From contig JACJYU010000001.1 in NCBI GenBank assembly GCA_020635915.1, positions 1,836,501 to 1,900,500 on the forward strand: a DNA stretch of 64,000 bases, given 5' to 3'. Under the pieces are notes generated by a model. It did no database searches. It saw only the letters and a list, made by a program, of their open reading frames with translations, and had not been told where the DNA came from. Source of the DNA: Flammeovirgaceae bacterium (GTDB lineage Bacteria > Bacteroidota > Bacteroidia > Cytophagales > Cyclobacteriaceae). Shown in pieces: positions 26,580 to 36,148 of the stretch (its first letter is position 1; every line of letters begins with the position of its first letter). The translations under genes and the position numbers were made by a program.

Positions 26580-28610
26580 ATGAATAGAATTTTACCAATT
26601 GCTGCTTTTGCCCTTTTGGCACATGGGGCCATACTGGGCCAGCAGGTCCAATGGGGGACAAAAGTGATTGATTTTTCTTCGGAACTCACCCCGGTACAGT
26701 ATGCGGCAAAGCAAATATTAGGCAAGCCAAATGTATTGCCGGCCGGGGGCCAAAACCCGAACGCCTGGACGCCCGATAAGCCAAAAAGGAAAGAGTTTAT
26801 AAAAATTGGCTACGACAACCACCTCCAGATACAGCAGGTGGCCATTGCCGAGTCGCACAACCCCAGTGGGCTGGCGAACCTTTATTTATATGACGACCAG
26901 GACAACGAATATTTGGTCCACACCTTTAACCCTGCGTCCATTCCCCTGAAAGGCAGGATGTTGAACGTATTTATGGAGAAAACGCCCTATAAGGTGGCCG
27001 CTGTCAAATTGGAGTTTGACGGGGCCGCATTGCCGGACTACTTTTCAATTGATGCGGTGGGCATTACCGACTCCGAATACCCGATCATTGCCAACATTTC
27101 CATACCCGAACTGCTCAGCCAGGGCCTTGTCGTGGAGCGGCTTGACGGGAACGTGAACAGTGATTACAGCGAGCTTAACCCACTGCTTTCGCCCGATGGG
27201 AAGACCCTGTACTTTAGCAGGAGGAACCATCCTGAAAACATGGGCGGGACAACCGACAAGGAAGACATCTGGTATTCGGAACTGAGGGAAGACGGCACCT
27301 GGAGCCTCGCCAAAAACATGGGGCCGCTGTTCAACAACAATAACCCTAACTTTATCAATGCGGTTTCGGCCACGCCCGATGGAAAGTCGGTGATCATTTT
27401 GCTGGGCAATAAATACCAAAAGGATGGAAAAATGGTGGCCGGGGTTTCCGTAAGCGATAACCTTAGCGGGACGTGGTCCACGCCCAAGCCTTTGAACATT
27501 GAAGACGATTATAATTTCAATGAAAAAGCCAATTACTTTATGGCCAATACGCGCACCGCACTGCTGATGTCCGTGGAGCGTGAAGACTCCAGGGGGGACC
27601 GGGACTTGTACGTGAGCTTTCAGAAAAACGACAGCCTGTGGTCAGCGCCCCTGAACCTGGGCGACATCATCAACACGGCCGGGGAAGAGTCGGCACCCTT
27701 CCTGGCCTCCGACAACAAGACGCTGTATTTTTCCTCCAACGGCTTTAGCGGGTTTGGCGGCAGCGATGTGTACATGTCCAAGCGCCTGGATGATACCTGG
27801 ACGAATTGGTCGGAGCCGGAAAACATGGGCCCTGACATCAACTCCGAACTCAACGATTTGTTTTTTAACATTCCTTCCACAAGTGAATATGCCTATTATT
27901 CCAGGGAGGTCGCCATTGACAATGCGGATGTGTACCGTGTAAAACTGCCGGTGTTCATGAGCCCTGAACCGATAGTGGTGGTGAGGGGAAAACTGATTGA
28001 CGCAAAGACCGGGGAGCCTATTTCGGCAAAGATCATTTATGAAAAATTGCCTGAAGGCACCGAAGTAGGGGTTGCCCACTCCGATCCCGAAACGGGCGAA
28101 TATGAGATACATTTGCCGGGGGGGCAGTTGTATGGCGTGCGGGCCGAGGCTAAAGGCCATATTTCCGAGAACCAAAACCTGGATTTGCGCAACATCAAAC
28201 AAGATGGCGTAACCCGGAACCAGGACATGCGCCTTGAGCCAATAGAAGTGGCCAAGATCGAGCCGGAGGCGACCATCAATTTGAACAACATATTCTTTGA
28301 TTTTGACAAGTCCACGCTTAAGCCCGAATCCTTCCCTGAATTGAACCGGATCGTGGCCCTGATGGGCGAAAGGCCAACCTTGGAGGTGGAAATTTCGGGG
28401 CATGCCGATGCCACCGGGCCGGAAGAATACAACCTCGGATTGTCGGAGAGACGGGCAAAATCCGTGGCGCGGTATTTGACGGGCAAAGGTGTGCCAAAAG
28501 AACGCATAAAGGTTGCCTTCTATGGCGAAACCAAGCCTGTGGAATCCAACGAAACACGCGAGGGCCGCAGGAAGAACCGCAGGGTGGAGTTTAAAATTTT
28601 AAAATTGTAA
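26580..28610 (+). CDS. OmpA family protein with PD40 propeller (PorE-like architecture)
   Basis: This is a 676-residue exported protein. A signal peptide (~1-20) is followed by an unrecognised module of about 150 residues with a beta-sandwich look. PD40/TolB-type propeller repeats at about 180-455 carry S-P-D-G-K-T-L-Y-F-S and T-L-Y-F-S-S-N-G motifs. A carboxypeptidase-regulatory-like domain spans about 465-545, and a C-terminal OmpA peptidoglycan-binding domain (F-F-D-F-D-K-S-T-L near 575, G-H-A-D-A-T-G near 605) closes the protein. PorE of the type IX secretion system has a similar order of modules, but the N-terminus differs. The next gene repeats its C-terminal half in reduced form. Confidence 0.88.
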   Translation: MNRILPIAAFALLAHGAILGQQVQWGTKVIDFSSELTPVQYAAKQILGKPNVLPAGGQNPNAWTPDKPKRKEFIKIGYDNHLQIQQVAIAESHNPSGLANLYLYDDQDNEYLVHTFNPASIPLKGRMLNVFMEKTPYKVAAVKLEFDGAALPDYFSIDAVGITDSEYPIIANISIPELLSQGLVVERLDGNVNSDYSELNPLLSPDGKTLYFSRRNHPENMGGTTDKEDIWYSELREDGTWSLAKNMGPLFNNNNPNFINAVSATPDGKSVIILLGNKYQKDGKMVAGVSVSDNLSGTWSTPKPLNIEDDYNFNEKANYFMANTRTALLMSVEREDSRGDRDLYVSFQKNDSLWSAPLNLGDIINTAGEESAPFLASDNKTLYFSSNGFSGFGGSDVYMSKRLDDTWTNWSEPENMGPDINSELNDLFFNIPSTSEYAYYSREVAIDNADVYRVKLPVFMSPEPIVVVRGKLIDAKTGEPISAKIIYEKLPEGTEVGVAHSDPETGEYEIHLPGGQLYGVRAEAKGHISENQNLDLRNIKQDGVTRNQDMRLEPIEVAKIEPEATINLNNIFFDFDKSTLKPESFPELNRIVALMGERPTLEVEISGHADATGPEEYNLGLSERRAKSVARYLTGKGVPKERIKVAFYGETKPVESNETREGRRKNRRVEFKILKL

Positions 28611-28628
28611 CCCGCCACCATACCATAA

Positions 28629-29339
28629 ATGAAAGGAAAGCTTCTTTTGCTTTGGTTTGTTGCCGTGATGGCCGCTGGTCATGCCCAGGATGCCGACACG
28701 TTGGTGTATGCGGTGGGCAAAATTACCAGTGCCGAAACCAAAGAGCCCGTGGAGGCCCGTATCACTTACCAAAGCCTGCCCTATGGCAGCGTGGTTGGCA
28801 CTTTGAACGGGAGCAGCTATAAATTCCCGTTGTTTCGCGATAGGTACTCCATTACCGTGGAAGCCGTGGGTTATGCACCCTCCAAGTACTTGCTCGACCC
28901 GGCCGAGGCCGGGGGGGACCGCAGGCTGGTCAAAGACATAGAGTTGGGGCTACCAAACAGTGCCCTGGATGTGGCCCATGAAACCCACACCGAAGGCACG
29001 GTATTGGTGTTGAAGGAATTGATCTTCGAACAGGGACGGGCAAAAATTGGCACCAACTCCCATGCCGAACTTGACAAAGTGGTGGTCATGATGAACCAAA
29101 ACCCCAATATGGTCATCCAATTGGAAGGGCATACCGACACGCGCGGAAACCCCAAGGCCAACTTGAAACTATCACAAGCCCGCGTGGACGCGGTAAAAGA
29201 TTACCTCGTGTCCAAAGATATCCCCAAGGGCAGGATTAAGACCAAGGCATTTGGCGGCACGGCACCGGTTTCATTGGAAGACACGGAAGAGGCCCACCGC
29301 CTGAACCGCAGGGTTGAGCTCCGCATTATTAAAAACTGA
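28629..29339 (+). CDS. Small OmpA family protein with regulatory-like domain
   Basis: This is a 236-residue exported protein. The signal peptide (~1-19) is followed by a carboxypeptidase-regulatory-like domain at about 25-105 (V-E-A-R-I-T-Y-Q-S-L-P). The OmpA C-terminal domain at about 120-236 has G-H-T-D-T-R-G-N and ends R-R-V-E-L-R. It starts 18 nt after the PD40/OmpA gene and shares domain order and wording with that gene's C-terminal half (A-K-I-I-Y-E-K-L-P versus A-R-I-T-Y-Q-S-L-P), so it is probably a partial duplicate. It probably tethers the outer membrane to peptidoglycan. Confidence 0.85.
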   Translation: MKGKLLLLWFVAVMAAGHAQDADTLVYAVGKITSAETKEPVEARITYQSLPYGSVVGTLNGSSYKFPLFRDRYSITVEAVGYAPSKYLLDPAEAGGDRRLVKDIELGLPNSALDVAHETHTEGTVLVLKELIFEQGRAKIGTNSHAELDKVVVMMNQNPNMVIQLEGHTDTRGNPKANLKLSQARVDAVKDYLVSKDIPKGRIKTKAFGGTAPVSLEDTEEAHRLNRRVELRIIKN

Positions 29340-29398
29340 CCTTCAGCCTGCCGATGCCCTCTTGCCTAAAAGGCAACGGGGCCCCAGCCTCCTACTTT

Positions 29399-29420
29399 CC
29401 ATTATGGATTGAAATTACAC
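29399..29420. repeat. Intergenic motif shared with 42013-42033
   Basis: The 22 nt starting CCATTATGGATT differ from the stretch at 42013-42033 only by one inserted G, and two T residues upstream are also shared. Both copies are on the plus strand, upstream of a plus-strand gene. The rest of the 210-nt gap (29340-29549) holds a small TTGCC/GGCAA hairpin at about 29364 and an AT-rich tract just before the aldehyde dehydrogenase start. Confidence 0.45.
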
Positions 29421-29549
29421 GGAAAGGGGTGAACGCCCCGGCTGTTTTGTTTGGTAAAGTTTCTGGTTTTGCCGCCCAACGGTAGCCTATCAATGGGCCG
29501 CATAAGCACTGTCGCCAGAACAGGTTTAAAAATTTTATAAATTTAAAAG

Positions 29550-30983
29550 ATGGAGGTGGAAAATGCGGTACGTACGGAAAGTCAAAAGGCGAAGGAGGCT
29601 TTTGCCACCTTAAAGAAAAGGTATTCACAGGAGGGCCCTTCATCCATAGCTGGCAGGAAAAAAGCCCTGAAAAAACTTTTGGGTTGGGTGATGGCCAACC
29701 GTGGCCGGATAAAGGAGGCGGTGCACCGCGACTTTCAAAAGCCTGCGGTGGAGGTGGATATTTCCGAGGTGTACCCGGTGGTGGGGGAAATAAAGCACGC
29801 ACTGAACAACCTCGGCCAATGGACCCGCCCTGTAAAAGTGGAAGCCACCATCAGTTATCTGGGCACCAGGTCCGAAATCCGCTATGAGCCCAAAGGGGTA
29901 TGCCTGGTCCTTTCGCCTTGGAATTTCCCTTTCAACCTATCGGTGGGGCCGCTGGTATCGTGCCTGGCTGCCGGCAACGTGGCGGTGCTGAAGCCTTCGG
30001 AATTAACCCCGCACACTTCCCAACTCATAGCGGAAATGGTGGAAGAAGTGTTCGATGGTGAAGTAACGGTGTTGCAGGGTGGCGAGGAGGTGGCCACCGG
30101 GCTGCTGTCCCTGCCGTTTGACCATATCTTTTTTACCGGGAGCCCACGTGTGGGCAAAATTGTGATGAGGGCGGCCGCGGCCCACCTGGCTTCCGTAACC
30201 CTGGAGTTGGGGGGCAAGTCCCCGGCCATTGTCCATTCCTCGGCTCGGATCAACGAAGCGGCAAAAAGGATTGCCTTTGGAAAATTTTTGAACAACGGGC
30301 AAACCTGCATTGCGCCCGATTACCTTCTGGTGCATGAAAGCGTGAAGGACGACCTCATTGCCGCCCTTATATCGCAAACAAAAAAAATGTTTGGGGATGG
30401 CACCGATATTTCCCCTCACAGCCCTTCTTATGGAAGGATAGTGAACGGCCATCATTTTGACCGGCTAAGGGAAATGGTGGAAGAGGCGGTTGCCCATGGG
30501 GCAAAGGTGGAATTGTCCGGTGACAGGGATCCCGCAACCAGGTTTTTTTACCCTGTCATCCTGTCGGGGGCCCTGGCAGGCACCCGGGTGATGGAAGAAG
30601 AAATCTTTGGCCCCGTGCTGCCCATTGTTACTTTCAAACACGAAGCGGAAGCCATTGAAATGGTCAACGCCAAGCCAAAACCCCTTGCCCTTTACGTGTT
30701 TGGGGCCAACAAAAAATTCTGGGAAAACGTGTTGTGCCACACTTCTGCGGGGACTGCCTGCATAAACGATTGTGTTTTGCAATTTACCCACCCTAACCTT
30801 CCGTTTGGCGGGGCAAACAACAGCGGGATCGGGAAGTCGCATGGCTATTTTGGGTTCCTGGCTTTTTCCAACGAAAAGGCGGTGCTCAGGCAAAAGAGGG
30901 GTTTTGCGCTTTCCTACCTGTTTTACCCACCCTTTACAAAGCGAATGAAAATGCTCCTCGAGCCCATTATAAAGTGGTTTTAA
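29550..30983 (+). CDS. Aldehyde dehydrogenase family protein
   Basis: This is a 477-residue NAD(P)+-dependent aldehyde dehydrogenase. Catalytic Cys253 lies in N-N-G-Q-T-C, the general base Glu219 in L-E-L-G-G-K-S-P, and the S-P-W-N-F-P-F cofactor motif near residue 122. The short length and the C-terminal hydrophobic/basic segment (F-Y-P-P-F-T-K-R-M-K) resemble class 3 enzymes such as YwdH or fatty-aldehyde dehydrogenases, where the tail can sit on a membrane. The gene is monocistronic. It probably oxidises medium- or long-chain aldehydes, which is inference from the subfamily. Confidence 0.92.
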   Translation: MEVENAVRTESQKAKEAFATLKKRYSQEGPSSIAGRKKALKKLLGWVMANRGRIKEAVHRDFQKPAVEVDISEVYPVVGEIKHALNNLGQWTRPVKVEATISYLGTRSEIRYEPKGVCLVLSPWNFPFNLSVGPLVSCLAAGNVAVLKPSELTPHTSQLIAEMVEEVFDGEVTVLQGGEEVATGLLSLPFDHIFFTGSPRVGKIVMRAAAAHLASVTLELGGKSPAIVHSSARINEAAKRIAFGKFLNNGQTCIAPDYLLVHESVKDDLIAALISQTKKMFGDGTDISPHSPSYGRIVNGHHFDRLREMVEEAVAHGAKVELSGDRDPATRFFYPVILSGALAGTRVMEEEIFGPVLPIVTFKHEAEAIEMVNAKPKPLALYVFGANKKFWENVLCHTSAGTACINDCVLQFTHPNLPFGGANNSGIGKSHGYFGFLAFSNEKAVLRQKRGFALSYLFYPPFTKRMKMLLEPIIKWF

Positions 30984-31061
30984 ACACGGTTTAAAATAAT
31001 TCTTCGTTTTAAAACAATACCGCACGCTTTTTGAGGTATGGCGGCCAGCAGCGGATTTTAG

Positions 31062-31069
31062 TAATTTTG
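31062..31069 (+). promoter_or_regulatory. -7 box before the AsmA-like gene
   Basis: TAATTTTG fits TAnnTTTG and lies 54 nt before the ATG, a normal leader length. No TTG occurs at the usual spacing upstream, so the -33 element is not evident. Confidence 0.35.
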
Positions 31070-31123
31070 TGACCTTGGCCCCTGGAAAAATAGGAAAGAA
31101 GGCACCACAAAATCGATAACACA

Positions 31124-34105
31124 ATGAAAATCATGAAGAAGGTACTGATTGGGTTTGGCATCATCATTATCCTGGTTTTGGCCGCTGCCGTGATCGTCCC
31201 GGTCCTCTTTAAGGACGATATCAAGGCGGCCATTGACAAGGAGGTGGCAAGTTCCGTGAACGCAGATGTGATTTTTGATGTGGACGATTTTGGGCTTACG
31301 TTGTTCAAAAACTTTCCTAACGCAACTGCGGTGATCAGCAAACTGGGGGTATTTAACAGGGCCCCTTTTGAAGGGGTACCACTTTTTGTGGTGGAACGCC
31401 TGGAGGTGGAGGTAAACCTTAAAGACCTGCTGTTTGGCGATGAATTGAGGCTGAAGGGCATTACCCTGGTGAGGCCCCAGGTCAATATCCGGGTGTTGCC
31501 AGACGGAAAGGCCAATTGGGACATTGCCTACCCATCGGCCGATACCGTGGCGGAAGAAGAAACAGGGGACGGGGCATTTTCGTTTGGGATCGACCACTGG
31601 GAAATCGTGGATGGCGACCTTACCTATGACGACCAGTCCATTCCGTTTGCCATGAAACTGGCCGGGCTCAACCATACGGGCAATGGCGACTTCAATGAAA
31701 AGGAATTTGACCTAAGGACAAAAACGACTTCGGACAGCCTTTCGGTAACCTTTGACGGGGCAACTTACATCAGCAACAAGAAACTCGATGCCGACATGGT
31801 ATTGGCCATCAGTGAAGGATATTCAAAATTTACCTTTAAGGAAAATGTGGCCCGGATCAATGACTTTGGGCTGGCTTTTGATGGCTGGTTCAAGATGAAC
31901 GAAGACAGCTATGACATGGACATCAGGTACAAGACTGACGAAAGCACATTTAAAAGCCTGTTGTCGCTGGTGCCGGGCATGTACACCAAGGATTTTGGAA
32001 GCATTGAAACCGATGGCAACATTGCATTTGCCGGGATGGTGAAGGGCAGCTATGGCGAAACACAAATGCCCGCCTTTAACCTTGCCGTGAAAGTGGACAA
32101 CGGGATGTTCAAATATCCTGACCTTCCCACCGCCATTAAAAACATTAACGTGGATTTGTTTGTGGACAACAAGGATGGGGTAATGGACAACACCACTGTG
32201 GCCCTTAAGAAACTGCACCTGGAATTTGGAAACAACCCTGTGGACGGCAAACTGTTGATTGAAAACCTTAAGGATTATAAAATGGACGCCACCATAAAAG
32301 CAAACCTGAACCTGGCGGAACTGAACAAGATGTTCCCTATGGAAGGATTGGATATGAAGGGGGCGTTTTCCATCGATGCCACTGCGCGGGGTGTTTATGA
32401 TAGCATAAGGAAGGTAATGCCTGCCGTGGATGTGGCCATGTCGCTCAAAGGTGGGTATGTGAAGTCAGGGGAATTTCCTTTGCCGATGGAGGACATTCAA
32501 TTTACGTCCACAGTAAAAAACACCTCGGGCAAAATGGCCGAAACCACGATCCATGTCAATGGCCTGTCGCTGGTGATGGATGGCGAAAAGTTTGTGGCCA
32601 ACATGGTGGTCCAAAACCTGGACGATTACACCTGGGACATCAGTGCCAACGGGGGCATAGACCTGGAAAAGATGACAAAGATATTTCCCATTGAGGGGAT
32701 GGCCCTCGCAGGCAAGGTGAAGGCTGACGTTAAAACAAAAGGGAAGATGTCGGACGTAAATGCGGGCAGGTACGATAGGTTGCCCACCAGCGGCACCGCC
32801 TCGCTGCAGGATTTTAGGTTTTCGTCCAAAAGCCTGCCGTATGCCGTTACGGTGGCCAATGCGCAAGCTGCTTTTGACCCCAATAAAATCGAACTTAAAA
32901 ACACCACCGGCACCATCGGCAAAAGTGATTTTTCGATAGATGGCTCAGTGAGCAATTATATCGCCTATGTGTTTTCGAAAAACGAAACCATCAAAGGAAA
33001 TGTGACCTTCAGGTCCAACCTTCTTGACCTAAACGAGTTCATGACCGAAACGGAGGAGGTGCCCACGGCCACGGAAGAGGAACCCTACGGTGTCATCCCC
33101 GTTCCGGAAAACATTGATTTTGTCCTTCACTCCTCCCTGAACACGGTAAAAATGATGGACTACACCATTACCCATGCAGCCGGGGATATTATTGTGAAAG
33201 ATGGCATCGCCAGCCTTCGGGGGCTGAAGTTCGATATGCTGGGAGGGAAATTCCAGATGACGGGCACGTACAATACCCGGGACATGGCCCATCCAAAATA
33301 TGACATGGACCTAAAGATAGAAAGCCTGGCCATTCAACAGGCGGCCAGTTCGTTTTCCGTAGTGAAAACCTATGCCCCCATAGCCGGGTTGGTCAATGGC
33401 GATTTCAGTACCGACTTTAAGATTAGTGGTGAATTGCTGCCCACCATGATGCCAAACCTGGCCACGGTGAATGGCGGAGGGTTGATCAAAGTGGCGCAAG
33501 CCGCCCTTACCCAATCGAAATTGGTGTCCGGGATCACATCGCTCACCAAGCTGGAGGATAGCGATAAGGTTACCTTGAAAGACGTGCTGATGTCGGCCTC
33601 TATTGACAATGGAAGGTTGAGCGTTAAGCCTTTTGATGTGCAGTTTGGAAATTATAAAACCTCGGTGGCGGGAAGTACCGGCCTTGACGGCAGCATAGAC
33701 TATTCGTTGAAGATGAACGTGCCGGCAGGCAAGCTCGGAGGCCAACTGCAAGGGTTTGTGAACCAATACTCGGGAAGCAACAACCCCACCAGTGAAATCC
33801 CCATAACCATTGGCCTGGGGGGAAGCTACAACGACCCCAAGGCACGGCTGGTGATGCAGGAACAAAAGCAGCAAGTGAAGGAGGCCATCACCAACGTGGT
33901 GCAGGAAAAAAGCAAAGAGGCCGTGACAGAGGCCTTGAAGGGGACCGGCCCCAAAGACATCGTGAACAACCTTTTGAAAGGGAACAAAAAGGACTCCGCC
34001 CAGGCAAAGGAGGGAAAAGACTCTACCCAGGCAGCACCCGTGGAGCAATTGCTGCAAAACAAGCTGAACAGCCTGTTGAAGAAAAAGAAGAAAAACGACA
34101 ACTGA
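31124..34105 (+). CDS. AsmA-like inner-membrane-anchored protein
   Basis: This 993-residue protein has an N-terminal transmembrane anchor at about 6-28 and an AsmA N-terminal domain (V-N-L-K-D-L-L-F-G-D-E-L near residue 93). A very long series of beta-rich segments follows, and the AsmA C-terminal region lies at about 690-870. A charged helical tail ends L-L-K-K-K-K-K-N-D-N. AsmA-family proteins form periplasmic bridge-like structures that are thought to carry phospholipids between membranes. The length supports a long repeating-beta-groove bridge. Convergent with the following lipoprotein gene, 27 nt between stops. Confidence 0.88.
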   Translation: MKIMKKVLIGFGIIIILVLAAAVIVPVLFKDDIKAAIDKEVASSVNADVIFDVDDFGLTLFKNFPNATAVISKLGVFNRAPFEGVPLFVVERLEVEVNLKDLLFGDELRLKGITLVRPQVNIRVLPDGKANWDIAYPSADTVAEEETGDGAFSFGIDHWEIVDGDLTYDDQSIPFAMKLAGLNHTGNGDFNEKEFDLRTKTTSDSLSVTFDGATYISNKKLDADMVLAISEGYSKFTFKENVARINDFGLAFDGWFKMNEDSYDMDIRYKTDESTFKSLLSLVPGMYTKDFGSIETDGNIAFAGMVKGSYGETQMPAFNLAVKVDNGMFKYPDLPTAIKNINVDLFVDNKDGVMDNTTVALKKLHLEFGNNPVDGKLLIENLKDYKMDATIKANLNLAELNKMFPMEGLDMKGAFSIDATARGVYDSIRKVMPAVDVAMSLKGGYVKSGEFPLPMEDIQFTSTVKNTSGKMAETTIHVNGLSLVMDGEKFVANMVVQNLDDYTWDISANGGIDLEKMTKIFPIEGMALAGKVKADVKTKGKMSDVNAGRYDRLPTSGTASLQDFRFSSKSLPYAVTVANAQAAFDPNKIELKNTTGTIGKSDFSIDGSVSNYIAYVFSKNETIKGNVTFRSNLLDLNEFMTETEEVPTATEEEPYGVIPVPENIDFVLHSSLNTVKMMDYTITHAAGDIIVKDGIASLRGLKFDMLGGKFQMTGTYNTRDMAHPKYDMDLKIESLAIQQAASSFSVVKTYAPIAGLVNGDFSTDFKISGELLPTMMPNLATVNGGGLIKVAQAALTQSKLVSGITSLTKLEDSDKVTLKDVLMSASIDNGRLSVKPFDVQFGNYKTSVAGSTGLDGSIDYSLKMNVPAGKLGGQLQGFVNQYSGSNNPTSEIPITIGLGGSYNDPKARLVMQEQKQQVKEAITNVVQEKSKEAVTEALKGTGPKDIVNNLLKGNKKDSAQAKEGKDSTQAAPVEQLLQNKLNSLLKKKKKNDN

Positions 34106-34132
34106 CAGGCAGTAATTCCGGCCGAAGGTGCT

Positions 34133-34678
34133 TTATTTGATTTTGTCCAGCTTGCTGCCGGTAAAGAAACCTTCCTCGATTAACCTCATCAATTGTGCAG
34201 GGGTTGGGGATATTTGGTAAAAGGTATCTTCGCCCCGGTGGATTTCCTTAATGGTGGTTTCCTTGGATATCTTTTTCAGGATGTCCTTGCGCCTGGCATC
34301 GTCCTGAATGTCGATGGAGAGGAAGGCAATGCCCCCGCTGGGGTTTTGGCGTACGAGCCGCAGCACCCACTGGTTTCCTGATTTAAAATTGACAAAATAA
34401 TAATCCTTGTAGCGCTTCACCACCAGGGAGTCGCTCAGGTGGCCGCTTCCCAGCCAATCATCGTCTTTTTTGTCCTTAAAGTGATACCCCCAGGATTCAA
34501 TAATGAGCGTGTCGGACGCCTCACCGGTAATTTCGTCATACGACAAATAGTGGCCCTGCAGGGCAAGGGGGATTTCTTTTAACCGGGCCACCCCTTCCGG
34601 CTGGGGCACTACAAATGAAACCTCCTTGCAGGAGGCCAGGAGCAAGGCCCATGACAATATCAGCAAAGTGGTCTTCAT
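34133..34678 (-). CDS. Hypothetical lipoprotein
   Basis: This 181-residue protein has a clear lipoprotein signal (L-L-A-S-C, Cys17). The rest is mixed alpha/beta with no domain that I recognise; it has a conserved-looking G-H-Y-L-S-Y-D near residue 42 and basic C-terminal helices. It is probably anchored in the outer or inner membrane facing the periplasm. It is transcribed divergently from the M20 peptidase gene across a ~170-nt region that contains two inverted repeats. Confidence 0.7.
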   Translation of the reverse strand: MKTTLLILSWALLLASCKEVSFVVPQPEGVARLKEIPLALQGHYLSYDEITGEASDTLIIESWGYHFKDKKDDDWLGSGHLSDSLVVKRYKDYYFVNFKSGNQWVLRLVRQNPSGGIAFLSIDIQDDARRKDILKKISKETTIKEIHRGEDTFYQISPTPAQLMRLIEEGFFTGSKLDKIK

Positions 34679-34713
34679 ATTGTTTTCAAATCCATACTAA
34701 GTTAAGGGTTTAA

Positions 34714-34742
34714 CGTCAAAAAGCAGCACAAGGGTTTTGACG
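34714..34742. repeat. Inverted repeat in divergent promoter region
   Basis: CGTCAAAA (34714-34721) and TTTTGACG (34735-34742) are perfect 8-nt inverted arms with a 13-nt spacer, located between a minus-strand lipoprotein gene and a plus-strand M20 peptidase gene. The symmetry suggests an operator or a leader hairpin for the lipoprotein gene. Confidence 0.4.
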
Positions 34743-34757
34743 GCACACCGTTGTGCC
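34742..34757. repeat. Second inverted repeat in the same divergent region
   Basis: GGCACA (34742-34747) and TGTGCC (34752-34757) form a perfect 6-nt inverted repeat with a 4-nt spacer, directly abutting the previous repeat. Confidence 0.35.
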
Positions 34758-34848
34758 CAACGCTTTTTCCCATCAAAAATTTATTGTTTGCCCGCCTTGT
34801 ATAAGATTATTGCCTTACCTTGAGGGGCTAATTTAAAAACACACGGGC

Positions 34849-36144
34849 ATGAAGACGCTACTTACCTATTTCCTGATGGCCACAGTCGCAATTGCCGGCC
34901 AGGCACAAAAGCAAAAAGACAAGGTTGACTTTAAAACGGACTATGAAAAGGAAGTCAAAAAACTGGCCGAAAGCAAGCCCATCCAGGAGGCGTTCAAAGC
35001 CATTGATGAGCTGGAGCCTCAAACCCAACAAGACCTGATACTGCTGACGGAAATTCCCGCGCCTCCCTTTATGGAAGAAGAGCGCGGCAGGCAGTTTAAA
35101 AAAATGTTGGAAGAAGCGGGTGCCGACAAAGTGTGGGTGGATGAAGTGGGAAATGTTATTGCCTTGCGAAAAGGCAAGACAGGGGGCAAGGTGGTCGCCC
35201 TGGATGCCCACCTGGATACCGTCTTTCCCGAAGGCACGGACGTGAAAGTAAAGGTAAGCGGGGATACGCTAAAGGCCCCGGGGATTGGTGATGATACCCG
35301 GGGATTGGCCGTGGTGATTGCCGTTTTGCGCGCCATGGAAAAAGCCAACGTGGAAACCTCAGCAGACGTGCTGTTGATAGGCTCAGTGGGCGAGGAGGGG
35401 TTGGGCGACCTGCGTGGCGTGAAACATATTTTTGAAAAAGGCGACCTTAAGATCGATTCCTGGATATCCATTGATGGAGGGGAGATAGGCAGGATGGTGA
35501 CCGGGGGCCTCGGCTCCATCCGCTATAAAGTAACCTTTAAAGGCCCTGGTGGCCACTCCTGGGGGGCCTTTGGCTTGGCCAACCCGCACCACGCCCTGGG
35601 AAAGGCCATTGATATATTTTCCGAAGCGGCCACAAAGTATACCTCCAGCGGCCCCAAAGTAAGCTACAATGTGGGGAGGATCGGGGGTGGCACCTCTGTC
35701 AATTCCATTCCATTTGAGTCATGGATGGAAGTGGACATGCGGTCCGTGGAACCGGAAAGGCTGAAGAAAATTGACGAAATATTCAAGGCCTCCATGAAGC
35801 AGGCGTTGGCGGAATACAACAAAGAAGTGAAAAAAGGGCCACCCCTTACCATGGACATGGAAGTTATAGGACTGCGTCCTTCTGGGGTACAAAAGGATGA
35901 GTTGGCCGTGATACAGCGGTCGATGGCTGCCGCCAAATATTTTGGGGCCGAGCCCTCCATTTCGCCCAGCTCCACCAACTCCAACATTCCCATATCGTTG
36001 GGGATCCCTTCCATCACCATTGGCCGTGGCGGGGTAGGGGGCGGTGCGCACTCCCTGCACGAATGGTGGATGAACAAAAATGGCGCAGAGGCAATAAAGT
36101 TTGCCTTGCTGCTTACGGTGGCCGAAGCAGGCATGGAAAAGTAA
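34849..36144 (+). CDS. Exported M20-family metallopeptidase
   Basis: This 431-residue protein has a signal peptide (~1-19), a Lys/Glu-rich linker, and the M20 metal site: D-A-H-L-D-T-V near residue 120, G-I-G-D-D-T-R-G near 143 and G-S-V-G-E-E-G-L near 178. The H-S-W-G-A-F-G-L segment near 232 belongs to the lid domain. The pattern is close to peptidase T-like M20B enzymes, which trim small peptides. The signal peptide points to the periplasm. The gene ends 4 nt before the stop of the convergent YkvI-like gene. Confidence 0.9.
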   Translation: MKTLLTYFLMATVAIAGQAQKQKDKVDFKTDYEKEVKKLAESKPIQEAFKAIDELEPQTQQDLILLTEIPAPPFMEEERGRQFKKMLEEAGADKVWVDEVGNVIALRKGKTGGKVVALDAHLDTVFPEGTDVKVKVSGDTLKAPGIGDDTRGLAVVIAVLRAMEKANVETSADVLLIGSVGEEGLGDLRGVKHIFEKGDLKIDSWISIDGGEIGRMVTGGLGSIRYKVTFKGPGGHSWGAFGLANPHHALGKAIDIFSEAATKYTSSGPKVSYNVGRIGGGTSVNSIPFESWMEVDMRSVEPERLKKIDEIFKASMKQALAEYNKEVKKGPPLTMDMEVIGLRPSGVQKDELAVIQRSMAAAKYFGAEPSISPSSTNSNIPISLGIPSITIGRGGVGGGAHSLHEWWMNKNGAEAIKFALLLTVAEAGMEK

Positions 36145-36148
36145 GCCC

